Positions 41,072 to 51,167 of a stretch of DNA of 64,000 bases are shown one piece after another. Origin of the DNA: Bradyrhizobium rifense (GTDB taxonomy: Bacteria; Pseudomonadota; Alphaproteobacteria; Rhizobiales; Xanthobacteraceae); NCBI RefSeq assembly GCF_008123425.1, contig NZ_VSSS01000062.1:50629-114628 (forward strand), read 5' to 3'. Numbering within the stretch: the first letter of the stretch is position 1; the number at the start of each line of letters is the position of its first letter. The position numbers and the translations under genes are program-made. Below the pieces are notes generated by a model. That model saw nothing but the letters and a program-made list of their open reading frames with translations, was not told where the DNA came from and made no database searches.

Positions 41072-42355
41072 ATGGAAACGCTCGAGACTTACCTCGACAG
41101 GAAGTACGAGGAGCTTGAGCTGTTGAACGGCTCGCTCAGAAAGCCGTTGACTGTTCGTCGCCCGGAATCGGTCGTCGAAGTGATCGAGCGCAAATTCCAC
41201 CTCGCTGCAGCGCTAAAGGCCGAACATGCTCTCCACGAATGGGCATCGACCGAAACGGCCTGGGCCCAACCGGATCAGCGGCGGTCTGGACCGTTTGAAT
41301 TCAGCTACGACTATCAACGTGCAGACCTCGACGTCATTGGCCCGTCATTCTACCAAATTGGGGATACGGACGTTGACGTGTGCATTTATACCTCGTCGGG
41401 CATGGCCGCGATCTCGGCGCTGCTGCTGGCCTCCGCTCGCGTCGTGGGTGAAGCGGAATTACTGCTCTTGCCGGGATCTTACAGCGAAACGGTGGAGCTG
41501 ATCGAGCTTCATGCCCGGCACTTGAGTCCTCTGGTGTTGGAGAAGCCGCTCGGCGAAACGGTGCTGCCGCCGCGTCGACCCAGGATGCTGCTCCTCGATT
41601 CCTGCGCAGCGGCGGAGGACTTTGCGGCGACGCTACGGTGCGCGAAGCCCGAGCTGGATTTGGTGATCTTTGACACCACCTGCTTCTCGAGCGGTTCGGG
41701 ACGTATCCGCCGGGTGATCGACTGGACGCGACGTCATCAGGTTCCTGTCGTCCTCGTTCGCAGCCACACCAAGCTGGATTCTCTCGGATTGGAATATGGC
41801 CGACTCGGCTCTGCCGCATTTCTTCGCGGTCCGGCGGAAGCCGCCGGGCGCGTGTCGCTGCGGAGTCTGATTGAGGAGACGCGCATTGCCGTCAGGCTGT
41901 TCGGAGGCGCGGCGCTGCCCGCGCACTTTCCGCCTTATGCGGGCAGCCGCGCCTATCGACATCTGACCAACAGGCGTATTGCGGCTATGTTGCACAACAG
42001 CAGGCGCACGGTGCGTTGCTTTGCCTCGGAGCTCGCTTGCGCCTCTGCAGAGCTGCATTTCGCTCACGGACTATACGTCACGCTTGCCCCTTCAAGAGCG
42101 CTGGATGAGCGGCAGGCAAAGCAGGTCGCTGCGGAGTTGAGCCACGACTTGAGCAAGGCGGGGCTGCCGCTGCGTCACGCAGGCAGCTTTGGCTTCGACT
42201 TCGGCGCTGCCGAATGGAGCTACGATGGGAGACGCGAACGCCATGTCGTGAGGATCGCGGTGCCGGATCTGCCAACGGCGCTGTGGGACGAAGTCGCCCT
42301 CGCCGCGGCGAACTGGTGGAGCGCCTGGCAGGCGCCAAAGCGCGGCGTGCGCTGA
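41072..42355 (+). CDS. Uncharacterised protein resembling fold-type I PLP enzymes
   Basis: A 427-residue soluble protein that I cannot assign to a family. Its order of motifs recalls Cys/Met-metabolism PLP enzymes: YTSSGMAAISALLLA (phosphate loop, Ser109-Gly110), DLVIFDTTCFSSGSG (Asp201 that would contact the pyridine N) and LVRSHTKLDSLGLEYGRLGS with Lys234 as candidate Schiff-base lysine. A C-terminal half follows with VTLAPSRALDERQAKQV. Similarity is limited to these loops, so the class is inference. The frame is intact and uses codons like its neighbours. It follows the VOC gene on the same strand. Confidence 0.65.
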   Translation: METLETYLDRKYEELELLNGSLRKPLTVRRPESVVEVIERKFHLAAALKAEHALHEWASTETAWAQPDQRRSGPFEFSYDYQRADLDVIGPSFYQIGDTDVDVCIYTSSGMAAISALLLASARVVGEAELLLLPGSYSETVELIELHARHLSPLVLEKPLGETVLPPRRPRMLLLDSCAAAEDFAATLRCAKPELDLVIFDTTCFSSGSGRIRRVIDWTRRHQVPVVLVRSHTKLDSLGLEYGRLGSAAFLRGPAEAAGRVSLRSLIEETRIAVRLFGGAALPAHFPPYAGSRAYRHLTNRRIAAMLHNSRRTVRCFASELACASAELHFAHGLYVTLAPSRALDERQAKQVAAELSHDLSKAGLPLRHAGSFGFDFGAAEWSYDGRRERHVVRIAVPDLPTALWDEVALAAANWWSAWQAPKRGVR

Positions 42356-42419
42356 TAAGAAAACATACGTAATGTCAATGGCTTGCTACTGTGCATGGGG
42401 TTGTTTTCGCGCTTTTTGT

Positions 42420-43529
42420 TCAGAACTGAAGATTGTTCCCAAACATGTTGCGGGTTGCCCCGCGCACTGCCTCGATGCCCTCGACATTATTCATCAGGGC
42501 GATCTCGCCCTGCTGCTCGTGACGTATGGCGTGAGCCATGACGCGCAGCCGCGGGTCGCCGCCCGAATGCCATTCGGCGTCCGCCATCTGGATCGCTCCG
42601 GCATGATGCAGGCTCATCAGGCGGACAAAGACGGCGTCAAATTCATTGCCAGTTGCTTTGCTTGCTTCTGCCATTTGCGACGGCGTCAAATACCCTGGCA
42701 TCGTCTCCCGTTCTTCGGTTGTGCAAACCGGCAGTGGCTCGGTGAACCAGCCGTCCCACCAGCGCGTGAAAATGCGGTTCTCTCCCGACTGCGATGCGAC
42801 CATCAGAGCCGCCAAGGCGCGCAAATGCGGTGCCCGCGCCCTTGCGATGGCGAGCTGCGCAAGTTCGATGCCCTGTTGATGATGCGTCGTCATGTGGCGA
42901 ATGTATCGCTGGTCGTCGTCGACGTTGCCGCTTATGAGAGGGAAGGGAAGGGCGAGCGCGTCGGCAAGGCCCATCGTCGCCGATACCGCTAACACGCAGC
43001 CAGCGCCGACAGTCCAGCGCTGCGCGAAGCGCACCGCGCTGGTCGGCGGCGCCTGGCCGGCCGGCCAGCGCAGCCAGGCAAACAAGGGATACATCAGAGC
43101 GGACGAGAGATGCACCAGAAGGCCGATCCAATAGGGCTGCTGCAACGTGAAGATCGGCTGCCAGAACGGAAACAGCGGGACGAGCACGAACCATTCGGTC
43201 GCCGAGGTCAAAACGGCCCAGGGCACGGCGAAGCCGGCGATGGCCGCGGGGTGCAGCTTCTCGGTCCATCGGCCCAGCAGACCAAAGAACACCAGCGCCC
43301 ATGAAAAGTCCGCCCATTGGTGAAAGGCGATGCCGATGGCAACCGCGCTCGCGGTGGGATCGGAGGACAGTACCGCCTCACGCGCCGGTATCGCTGCGAC
43401 CGTCATCCAATCGACAAGCGGGTCGCGGCCAAGCTGGGCCGCGGTCACTTGACTGAGCAGCGTGGAGAAGGTGCTGCTGACCAAGCCGAGTTGGGCTGCC
43501 GCCAGCCAGCGCGACTTGCCAGGCGTCAT
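42420..43529 (-). CDS. Membrane protein with C-terminal DUF305 domain
   Basis: A 369-residue protein. About five hydrophobic segments fill residues 8-200. The remainder is a DUF305 domain with the His motifs YIRHMTTHHQQGIELAQLAI and VRLMSLHHAGAIQMADAE, which may bind copper or another metal. A cytochrome oxidase operon lies downstream on the same strand but the genes are separated by about 150 nt, so a metal-handling role for oxidase assembly is possible. A weak GGAAC box occurs upstream. Confidence 0.8.
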   Translation of the reverse strand: MTPGKSRWLAAAQLGLVSSTFSTLLSQVTAAQLGRDPLVDWMTVAAIPAREAVLSSDPTASAVAIGIAFHQWADFSWALVFFGLLGRWTEKLHPAAIAGFAVPWAVLTSATEWFVLVPLFPFWQPIFTLQQPYWIGLLVHLSSALMYPLFAWLRWPAGQAPPTSAVRFAQRWTVGAGCVLAVSATMGLADALALPFPLISGNVDDDQRYIRHMTTHHQQGIELAQLAIARARAPHLRALAALMVASQSGENRIFTRWWDGWFTEPLPVCTTEERETMPGYLTPSQMAEASKATGNEFDAVFVRLMSLHHAGAIQMADAEWHSGGDPRLRVMAHAIRHEQQGEIALMNNVEGIEAVRGATRNMFGNNLQF

Positions 43530-43577
43530 GCGCCAAACAGCCTCATTGGAGAACTCCGAGCGAAAAGCCGATGACAG

Positions 43578-43602
43578 AAGCGCAGCGCCAGCTCGAAGTT
43601 CC
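43578..43602 (-). promoter_or_regulatory. Possible EcfG-like promoter of the DUF305 membrane protein
   Basis: Minus-strand GGAAC (43598-43602), 16 nt, GCTT (two mismatches), the same variant as upstream of the second glycan operon. Confidence 0.3.
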
Positions 43603-43676
43603 TATCTGCGCCGGCGCTCAGTGAAACTCAGGTTAAAAACGAGAGCGCGGCCCAGACGGCGCGAACCAATTGCCCC

Positions 43677-43948
43677 TCAGGTGCGGGTCAGGAAATCCAT
43701 CATTCCAAGCCAGAGCAGGATACCAAGCCAAAACAAGCCGGCGCCGGCAAAGGTGAGAGTTGTGGCGTTGCGGTGACGAAGCTCCATGAAGATCGCCGCG
43801 ACAATCGCAGCTTTGACAGCCCCGATCGACATGGCAATTGCGGCGTTGAAGGCCCCAAGCGGCAGGTAGGCCAGGCTCACGGTCAGTGCGAGCAGCGCAA
43901 GGAGTGCGAGCCATGCTCCCACGAGATGACGAGGAGGGAGCCACTTCG

Positions 43949-43952
<4 letters not shown>
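43677..43952 (-). CDS. Cytochrome c oxidase subunit IV-like protein
   Basis: A 91-residue membrane protein of the prokaryotic COX4 type: three helices (LVGAWLALLALLALTVSLAY, AIAMSIGAVKAAIVAAIFME and TFAGAGLFWLGILLWLGM) with the conserved MELRHRN after helix two. It is the last gene of the second oxidase operon and overlaps the subunit III gene by four bases. Structural subunit, not catalytic. Confidence 0.88.
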
Positions 43953-44582
<630 letters not shown>

Positions 44583-44590
<8 letters not shown>

Positions 44591-46186
44591 TTTGCGGCTC
44601 TGCTTTGAAATCCGGGGAGTATTGATACGGCGGTCGCGTCACGACCGGCTGTTGGTCGAAATTATGCTCGGGCGGCGGCGACGGCGTTTGCCATTCCAGC
44701 CCGGGCGCATTCCAAGGATTGGCCGGCGCGCGGGCGCCGAAAAACAGTGAATAGCCGAGATAGAACAGCGGTAACAGATAAGCGGCTGCGAGAATCGTAG
44801 CCCCTCCGGACGAGAGAACATTCCAGACTTGGAATTCGGGCGGATAGACGTGATACCGGCGCGGCATGCCTTCGGCGCCGAGCACGAATTGCGGAAAGAA
44901 CGTCAGGTTGAATCCGAAGAAGATCAGAACGGCCGCAGTGCGCGCCCAGTATTCGGAGTAGAGCCTGCCCGTGATCTTCGGCCACCAATAATGCAGTCCG
45001 CCGAAATAGGCGGTCACCATGCCGCCGACCATGATGTAATGAAAATGGGCGACGACGAAATAGGTGTCGGTGGCATGCACGTCGTAGGCGAGGCACGCCA
45101 GAAACAGGCCGGTGAGGCCGCCGATCGTGAACAGCCCGATGAAGGCCAACGCATACAGCATCGGCGCGTCGAAATGGATCGAACCCTTGTGCAGCGTCGC
45201 GGTCCAATTGAACACCTTGATCGCGGACGGCACGGCGACAACGAAGCTCATGAACGAGAAAACAAGGCTTGCCAGCAATGATTGCCCGCTGACGAACATG
45301 TGGTGGCCCCAGACCAGAAAGCCGACCGCGGCGATGGCGAGGCTCGCCCAAGCCACGAATTTATAGCCGAACACCGCCTTGCGTGAGAAGCAGGAGATCA
45401 ATTCGTTGATCACGCCCATGCCGGGCAAGATCATGATGTAGACGGCCGGATGGGAGTAGAACCAGAACAGATGTTGGAACAGCAGTGGATCGCCACCGAT
45501 GGCGGGATCAAAGATGCCGACGCCGAGCAGCCGCTCGATGGCGATCAGGACCAGCGTCATCGCCAGAACGGGTGTGGCGAGGACGAGAATGATCGACGTG
45601 GCGTAAAGCGACCAGATGAAGAGTGGCAGCCGATACCAGGTGAGGCCGGGCGCGCGCAGGCGATGGATCGTGACGATGAAGTTCAACCCGGTCAGGATCG
45701 ACGAGAAGCCGGAAATGAAGACACCGGTGACCGCAACCACAACATAGCTATTGGAGTAGAGCGTGGAGAACGGCGTGTAGAACGTCCAGTATCGATCCCG
45801 CCCGCGAGAACCGCGAACAGCGTCATGGCACCTCCCAGCATGAACAGATACCAGCTCAACAGATTGAGCCGCGGAAAGGCCAGGTCACGCGCGCCGATCA
45901 TCAACGGCACGATGAAATTGCCGAGTGTGTTGGGGATCGACGGGATCAGGAAGAACCACACCATGATGATGCCGTGCATGGTGAAGAGTCGATTGTACAT
46001 GTCTGAGCTGACGAGATCGGCTTGCGGCGTCGCCAGCTCGATCCGGATCGCGGTTGCGGCGGCGCCGCCGATGAAGAAGAACAGGATCAGGCTTGCGAAA
46101 TACAGGATCGCGATGCGCTTGTGGTCGGTGGTGAAAAGCCACGATCGCAGGCTGTATTCCGCGTTCAAATAGTTGGTGTCGATCAT
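44583..46186 (-). pseudogene. ctaD: Cytochrome c oxidase subunit I, frameshifted (second locus)
   Basis: Upstream part from 46186 to 45790: MIDTNYLNAEYSLRSWLFTT, MHGIIMVWFFLIPS (haem His) and AGGIDTG. Downstream part in another frame: WTFYTPFSTLYSNSYVV, WFYSHPAVYIMILPGMG (CuB), LVWGHHMFVSG and HFHYIMVGG. The break is at CCAG 45786-45789: one extra CTGG unit on the coding strand would give D-T-G-W-T-F and an unbroken 535-residue frame, so a 4-nt tandem unit seems to have been lost. Either pseudogenised by slippage or an assembly error. If real, this oxidase is not functional. Confidence 0.85.
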
Positions 46187-47124
46187 GATCCGTGTCCACC
46201 CAGTGACTTGATGTAGGCGATCAATTTCAGCAACTGCTCTTCATCGATCTTGCCTTCGAACGACGGCATTAGCGGTTCGTAGCCCGCGGCGATCTGGCTG
46301 CGGGGCAGCAGGATGGAGTCGCGGATATATTTGTCATCTGCGGTGACGACGCTGCCATCGGCAAGCGGCACTGGCTTTCCGTAGACCCCCTCGAGGAGTG
46401 GTGCCCGGACCTTGCTGCCGATGCCGTGACAGCCACTGCAGCCGAGCTCGCGGAACAGGACGCCGCCCTCTTGTGCGAGGGGGCTCGACGGTGTCTGGCT
46501 CCCCAGCCAGGCGGTATAGTCGGCAGCCTCCATCGCCACGATCTCTCCGCTCATGCCGGAATGCTCGGTGCCGCAATATTCGGCGCAGAACAGGTGATAA
46601 TGCCCGGGCACTTGCACCGTGATTTCCAGATCCTGGTAACGACCGGGTACCACGTCGTGCTTCAGCCGCAGCGCCGGAATGAAGAAGCTGTGAATGACAT
46701 CCTGCGAAGCCATCACCAGCCGGATCGGCCGGTTGACGGGAATGTGCAACGTATTGATCTCGGATTGGCCGCCGGTGTGCTGAACCTTCCACATCCACTG
46801 CCTGGCGACGACGAACACTGACATTTCTTCCGGCGGGGTTCGGAAGATCTGGAAGTAGATGCTCGCGCCCCAGACGAACAGGGCGAGGAAGCAGATCAGG
46901 GAAGCCGCCGTCCAGCCCACCTCCCAGTGCCAGCTCTTGCTGGTCTGGTGGCCCCGGTCGATCTGGTTGGACGCGCGGTATCGGACGCAGAACAGAGCCA
47001 GCAAGAAAAACAACAGGCCGAGCACGAGCGAACTGGTGACCAACAGACCGATGAAAAGAAGATCAACGTCGCCGCCATGGGGCGATACGCCGGGATGCCA
47101 AAAGGGAATCCATTGACGCCACAT
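46183..47124 (-). CDS. coxB: Cytochrome c oxidase subunit II with fused cytochrome c domain (second locus)
   Basis: A 313-residue subunit. Two helices near residues 21-49 and 71-93, then a CuA domain with His145, Cys180, Glu182, Cys184, His188 and Met191 (CAEYC motif). A C-terminal cytochrome c domain has CSGCH at 229-233 and PLMPSF as a likely Met ligand. Unlike the first locus there is no lipoprotein signal. ATGA overlap joins it to the subunit I gene. Faces the alternative complex III genes, the usual partner of caa3-type oxidases. Confidence 0.94.
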   Translation of the reverse strand: MWRQWIPFWHPGVSPHGGDVDLLFIGLLVTSSLVLGLLFFLLALFCVRYRASNQIDRGHQTSKSWHWEVGWTAASLICFLALFVWGASIYFQIFRTPPEEMSVFVVARQWMWKVQHTGGQSEINTLHIPVNRPIRLVMASQDVIHSFFIPALRLKHDVVPGRYQDLEITVQVPGHYHLFCAEYCGTEHSGMSGEIVAMEAADYTAWLGSQTPSSPLAQEGGVLFRELGCSGCHGIGSKVRAPLLEGVYGKPVPLADGSVVTADDKYIRDSILLPRSQIAAGYEPLMPSFEGKIDEEQLLKLIAYIKSLGGHGS

Positions 47125-47156
47125 TGAACTGTCCGGCTAGATGACGAGCTTTGGCA

Positions 47157-47510
47157 TCATGGCGATGGCCATGCCGGCAGCCCCTTCTGCGCCAGAAGTT
47201 CCATCGCGCGCGCGATTGGAATGCGAACGACGCCGCGGCCGCGGTCGGTCCAGCCGTAGCTTTGCGCCAATTCATCGTCGCCTCGGCGCAGGTGTTGCAA
47301 ATCCCTTTGTGGCGTTATTTCCAGCTGTGGGGCGTCAGCACTCAGCGCAGGCGGGGCGGACGGCGTGCGGTGAGCCATGGTCTGCGGAAAGACGAGCGGC
47401 ATCGACAGCGGCGTCGCGATCACGAACAATCCCAGCCCCAACGCAATCCAGCCGATTCCGGTCGTGTTGATATCGGTCCGCTCATAGTCGAACCCTGCCG
47501 TGTCCTTCAT
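47157..47510 (-). CDS. Hypothetical protein at the head of the second oxidase operon
   Basis: A 117-residue protein: MKDTAGFDYERTDINTTGIG, then one helix (WIALGLGLFVIATPLSMPLV), then a soluble region with QRDLQHLRRGDDELAQSYGW and GVVRIPIARAMELLAQKGLP. The last pattern (L.rGWxDrarG.v.IPi..AM.lla..GlP) is shared with small membrane-anchored proteins next to ACIII and Cu-oxidase genes in other bacteria. Possibly an oxidase or ACIII assembly or docking subunit. Leading gene of the operon; ATG at 47510 chosen over a longer frame. Confidence 0.7.
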   Translation of the reverse strand: MKDTAGFDYERTDINTTGIGWIALGLGLFVIATPLSMPLVFPQTMAHRTPSAPPALSADAPQLEITPQRDLQHLRRGDDELAQSYGWTDRGRGVVRIPIARAMELLAQKGLPAWPSP

Positions 47511-47568
47511 GGCCCGGACCTCCAAGCGCATCCGGACAATTCCAGAGCTGCAAGGGGGTTCCAAAACA

Positions 47569-47593
47569 GGAACGAATCCCGAGCGGCTGGATT
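47569..47593 (+). promoter_or_regulatory. EcfG-type promoter of the actABCDEF operon
   Basis: GGAAC (47569-47573), 16 nt, GATT (47590-47593), 35 nt before the ATG at 47629. One mismatch. Confidence 0.5.
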
Positions 47594-47628
47594 GTTCGTC
47601 GCAATGCACTCACGAGCGGTCAGCCGGG

Positions 47629-48285
47629 ATGGCCCAGATTTTCTCTCCTGCCGCCGATACCTGGCTGCGAATGTCCTTGCTTGCGGCGCTTTCCATTCTG
47701 GCGGGAGGAACGGCCGGCATGGTCGGCTTTGCGCGATCGAGCTACATGACGTCTACCGACTTTCGGCCTGCGCAGCCGGTTCCCTTCAGCCATCGGCATC
47801 ATGCCGGCGAACTCGGGATCGACTGTCGCTATTGCCATAGCGGCGTCGAGACATCGCGACGTGCCGGATTACCGCCGACGGAAACCTGCATGACTTGCCA
47901 TTCCCAGATCTGGACCAACGCGTCGATGCTGGAGCCGGTCCGACAAAGCCTCGCCGATCACCAACCGATCCAGTGGACACGGGTCGCCAAGCTTCCCGAC
48001 TACGTATTCTTTCGCCACGACGTCCATATCGCCAAGGGGGTCGGCTGCGAAAGCTGCCACGGACGCATCGACCAGATGGCGCTGACTTATCGGGCCAAGG
48101 CCTTTACCATGGAGTTCTGTCTCGACTGTCACCGCGATCCCACGCCTAATCTGCGTCCGCAGGATCACGTCACCGACATGGCCTGGAAGCCCGCCGTAGA
48201 TGCTCAGTCCGAAGGCAAGGAGATCGCGGCGCATGAAAGCATTCGCTTTGGCGAACTCACCCATTGCTATGTGTGTCACCGATGA
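47629..48285 (+). CDS. actA: Alternative complex III subunit A, pentahaem cytochrome c
   Basis: A 218-residue membrane-anchored multihaem cytochrome. One N-terminal helix is followed by five CxxCH motifs: CRYCH, CMTCH, CESCH, CLDCH and CYVCH. Matches ActA of alternative complex III, the quinol:cytochrome c or quinol:oxidase complex unrelated to bc1. Accepts electrons from ActB and passes them on. The stop overlaps the next start as ATGA. Confidence 0.9.
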   Translation: MAQIFSPAADTWLRMSLLAALSILAGGTAGMVGFARSSYMTSTDFRPAQPVPFSHRHHAGELGIDCRYCHSGVETSRRAGLPPTETCMTCHSQIWTNASMLEPVRQSLADHQPIQWTRVAKLPDYVFFRHDVHIAKGVGCESCHGRIDQMALTYRAKAFTMEFCLDCHRDPTPNLRPQDHVTDMAWKPAVDAQSEGKEIAAHESIRFGELTHCYVCHR

Positions 48286-51167
48286 GGCGCCCGTCGCAAC
48301 GCATGAAGCCGTCCGCACCGCGGCAGTGGTCCAGCCTCGAAGAACTGTCCGATGATCCCGCCTTCCAGGCGTGGATCGATGCCGAATACCCGGCCGCAGC
48401 CGAATTCGCGCCGACCGCGCGGCGTCAGTTTCTCAAGCTCATGGGCGCTTCGTTCGCGCTCGCGGGGTTGACAGGATGCGAAAAGAGCCCCTTCGTCGCG
48501 GCGCTGCCCTATGTAAGCCAGCCCGAACGGGAAGCGATCGGCGAGCCGCGTTCTTTTGCGACCGCGGTGCTGCTGGACGGCTACGCGCAGCCGGTCATCG
48601 CCACCACCTATTCCGGCCGGCCGACAAAGCTCGACGGCAATCCGGAGCATCCCGTCACGAAGGGGCGCAGCGATGCGTTCATGCAGGCTGCCGTGCTTGG
48701 CCTTTATGATCCCGATCGCGCGCAAGGACCGGCTCGGCATGGCGAGCCGGTCACCTGGAAAGACGTCGCGGCCGCAATTGCCATCCTCCGTACGACTTGG
48801 GGAAGTGATCAGGGCGATGGACTGCGGATGCTGCTTGGGCCGACCAGTTCACCGACATTGTTGCGACAGCTCGATGCGCTCCGCAGCCAGTTCCCCAAGA
48901 TGCGGATCCATCTTGACACGCCTGCGGGCACGACTGCGCGTGCAGCCCTCACGACTGCTGCCTATGGTCAGGCGCTCGATCTGCACTATGTGCTGGACGC
49001 CTGTGACGTTGTCGTCAGCTTCGATGATGATGTGTTGGGACCGGGTCCGGATCAGGTCCGCAACGCACGAGGCTGGGCGGCTTCGCGACGCCGGGCTGCG
49101 GATCGGCCGGGCATCACCCTTTATGCCGCCGAAAGCGTGCCATCGGCGACCGGAGTGGTTGCGGGCGAACGCCTGATCGCCGATGCCTCGCGCATGGCCC
49201 GACTTGCCGAGGCACTCGCCAGCGCGTTGGACGTTGCCGGCGCGAAAGCCGGGGATCTGACGCCGACCGAACAAAGCTGGATCGATAGCGCCGCCAAAGC
49301 CTGTCGTGCCGCTCTGGAAAGGACCATTGTGACGTCGAGCGCGTGCGGGGACGCGGCTACAGCGGTCTGGGTTGCGCGCATCAATGACGTCCTGAAGGGT
49401 GCCGCTCATACGCTCAAAGCTACCCGGCCGATCATAGGTCCGGCCGGCGCGGGAACGCTCGCTGACCTCGTGCGCGACATGCGCGCCGGCAAGGCTCAGT
49501 CGCTGATCATTCTCGATTGCAATCCGGCCTATGCGGCCGCCGGTGTGCTCGGCTTCGCGGATGCGCTCAAGCAGGTCTCGTCGACGCTGCATATCGGCTT
49601 GCAACGCGACGAAACCGGCGAACTCTGTGAATGGCAGCTTGCGATGGCGCATCCGCTGGAGAGCTGGAGCGATGCCCGGGCGGTCGACGGCACCGCGTCA
49701 ATCCTGCAACCGACGATCACGCCCTTCTACGACGTCCGCAACGTGCATCAAGTCATGGCGATGCTGCTCGGCGAGATCGATCCGGCACCTGATGCGGCAG
49801 TTCGCACGACCTGGCAGTCGGCCTTCGGTGGTGAATTCGACGCTCGCTGGCGGGCGGCGCTCCACGACGGTTTCATCGAAGGGGCGGCGCCCTTCGTCGA
49901 TGCAACACCCACAACGACTGGCGACATGCCGGCGGACATCGCAAGCGAAGGCCTCGATGTCGTATTTCGGCTGGATCCGACCGTCTGGGACGGCCGCTTC
50001 GCCAATATCGGCTGGTTGCAGGAACTACCCAAGCCTCTGACGACCTTGACCTGGGGCAACGCAGTGAGCGTTAGCCCGGCTTTTGCGAAGCGCATGGGGA
50101 TCTCAAACGGCGATCACGTCGAAGTCGAGATCGACGATCGAAAAGTCGCGGGACCCGCCTGGATCATGCCGGGCCAGGCCGACAATACGGTCGCACTCTA
50201 TCTCGGATACGGCCGCAGGCGGGCAGGGCGCGTCGGTGACGGCCTTGGCTACGATGCCTACAGCATTCAGCCAGCCGATCGCCCCTGGCTCGCCAAGGGG
50301 CGCCTTCGCAAGACCGGCGGCACCGAAACTCTGGCGGTGACCCAATTGCACCACCGCATGGAAGGATTTGATCTCGTGCGCGAGGTCAGTGCGGATCAGC
50401 CGGCACTGCCGGAGCCGAAGCCTCAAGAGAGCTTCTATCCGTCCTGGCCGTCCTCGAAGAACGCGTGGGGCATGGTGATCGACCTCGATTCCTGCATCGG
50501 TTGCAACGCCTGCGTCGCTGCGTGCACGGCGGAGAACAACGTTCCCGTCGTCGGCAAGGACCAGGTGACGGTCGGCCGCGAGATGCACTGGCTCCGTATC
50601 GCGCGCTATTATTCCGGCGAGGCGGAGACGCCGCGCAGTTTCTTCCAACCGGTCCCCTGCATGCATTGCGAGCAGGCGCCTTGCGAGATGGGTTGTCCCG
50701 TCCATGCAACGACGCACAGTCCCCAGGGCGTCAATCAGATGGTCTATAACCGCTGCATCGGCACGCGGACCTGCTCCAGCTATTGCCCTTACAAGGTGCG
50801 CCGTTTCAATTTTTACGACTATCGCACCCCGCCGGAGGCGCCTGAGCATGCTGCGCAGAATCCGGACGTCACCGTCCGCTCGCGCGGTGTGATGGAGAAG
50901 TGCACCTATTGCACACAACGGATCGAGGCCGCGCACGCCGCCGCCGACAAGGAAAACCGCGCACTGCGCGATGGCGAGGTGGTGACGGCATGCCAGGCCG
51001 CCTGCCCAACCAAGGCCATCGTCTTCGGCGACATCAATGATCCCGATTCCGAAGTGTCGCGTCTGCGGCGCGATGGCCGCCATTACGCACTGCTTGAGGA
51101 GCTCGGAACGCGGCCGCGCACGACCTATCTTGCCCGCTGGCGCGACAATGGCGGAGGGCAGGGATGA
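48282..51167 (+). CDS. actB: Alternative complex III subunit B, Fe-S/molybdopterin-type protein
   Basis: A 961-residue protein with a Tat-type signal (TARRQFLKLMGASFALAGLT). The first two thirds resemble a molybdopterin oxidoreductase catalytic chain, but in ACIII this domain holds no cofactor. The C-terminal third is ferredoxin-like with clusters IDLDSCIGCNACVAACTAEN, CMHCEQAPCEMGC, NRCIGTRTCSSYCPYKVRRF and CTYCTQRI. ATG at 48282 overlaps the actA stop; an ATG at 48303 is an alternative. Periplasm-facing core subunit. Confidence 0.92.
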   Translation: MRRPSQRMKPSAPRQWSSLEELSDDPAFQAWIDAEYPAAAEFAPTARRQFLKLMGASFALAGLTGCEKSPFVAALPYVSQPEREAIGEPRSFATAVLLDGYAQPVIATTYSGRPTKLDGNPEHPVTKGRSDAFMQAAVLGLYDPDRAQGPARHGEPVTWKDVAAAIAILRTTWGSDQGDGLRMLLGPTSSPTLLRQLDALRSQFPKMRIHLDTPAGTTARAALTTAAYGQALDLHYVLDACDVVVSFDDDVLGPGPDQVRNARGWAASRRRAADRPGITLYAAESVPSATGVVAGERLIADASRMARLAEALASALDVAGAKAGDLTPTEQSWIDSAAKACRAALERTIVTSSACGDAATAVWVARINDVLKGAAHTLKATRPIIGPAGAGTLADLVRDMRAGKAQSLIILDCNPAYAAAGVLGFADALKQVSSTLHIGLQRDETGELCEWQLAMAHPLESWSDARAVDGTASILQPTITPFYDVRNVHQVMAMLLGEIDPAPDAAVRTTWQSAFGGEFDARWRAALHDGFIEGAAPFVDATPTTTGDMPADIASEGLDVVFRLDPTVWDGRFANIGWLQELPKPLTTLTWGNAVSVSPAFAKRMGISNGDHVEVEIDDRKVAGPAWIMPGQADNTVALYLGYGRRRAGRVGDGLGYDAYSIQPADRPWLAKGRLRKTGGTETLAVTQLHHRMEGFDLVREVSADQPALPEPKPQESFYPSWPSSKNAWGMVIDLDSCIGCNACVAACTAENNVPVVGKDQVTVGREMHWLRIARYYSGEAETPRSFFQPVPCMHCEQAPCEMGCPVHATTHSPQGVNQMVYNRCIGTRTCSSYCPYKVRRFNFYDYRTPPEAPEHAAQNPDVTVRSRGVMEKCTYCTQRIEAAHAAADKENRALRDGEVVTACQAACPTKAIVFGDINDPDSEVSRLRRDGRHYALLEELGTRPRTTYLARWRDNGGGQG

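Noticed and set aside
47537..47562. Minus-strand GGAAC upstream of the second oxidase operon
   Set aside because: The tetramer at 16 nt is ATTG; two or more mismatches.
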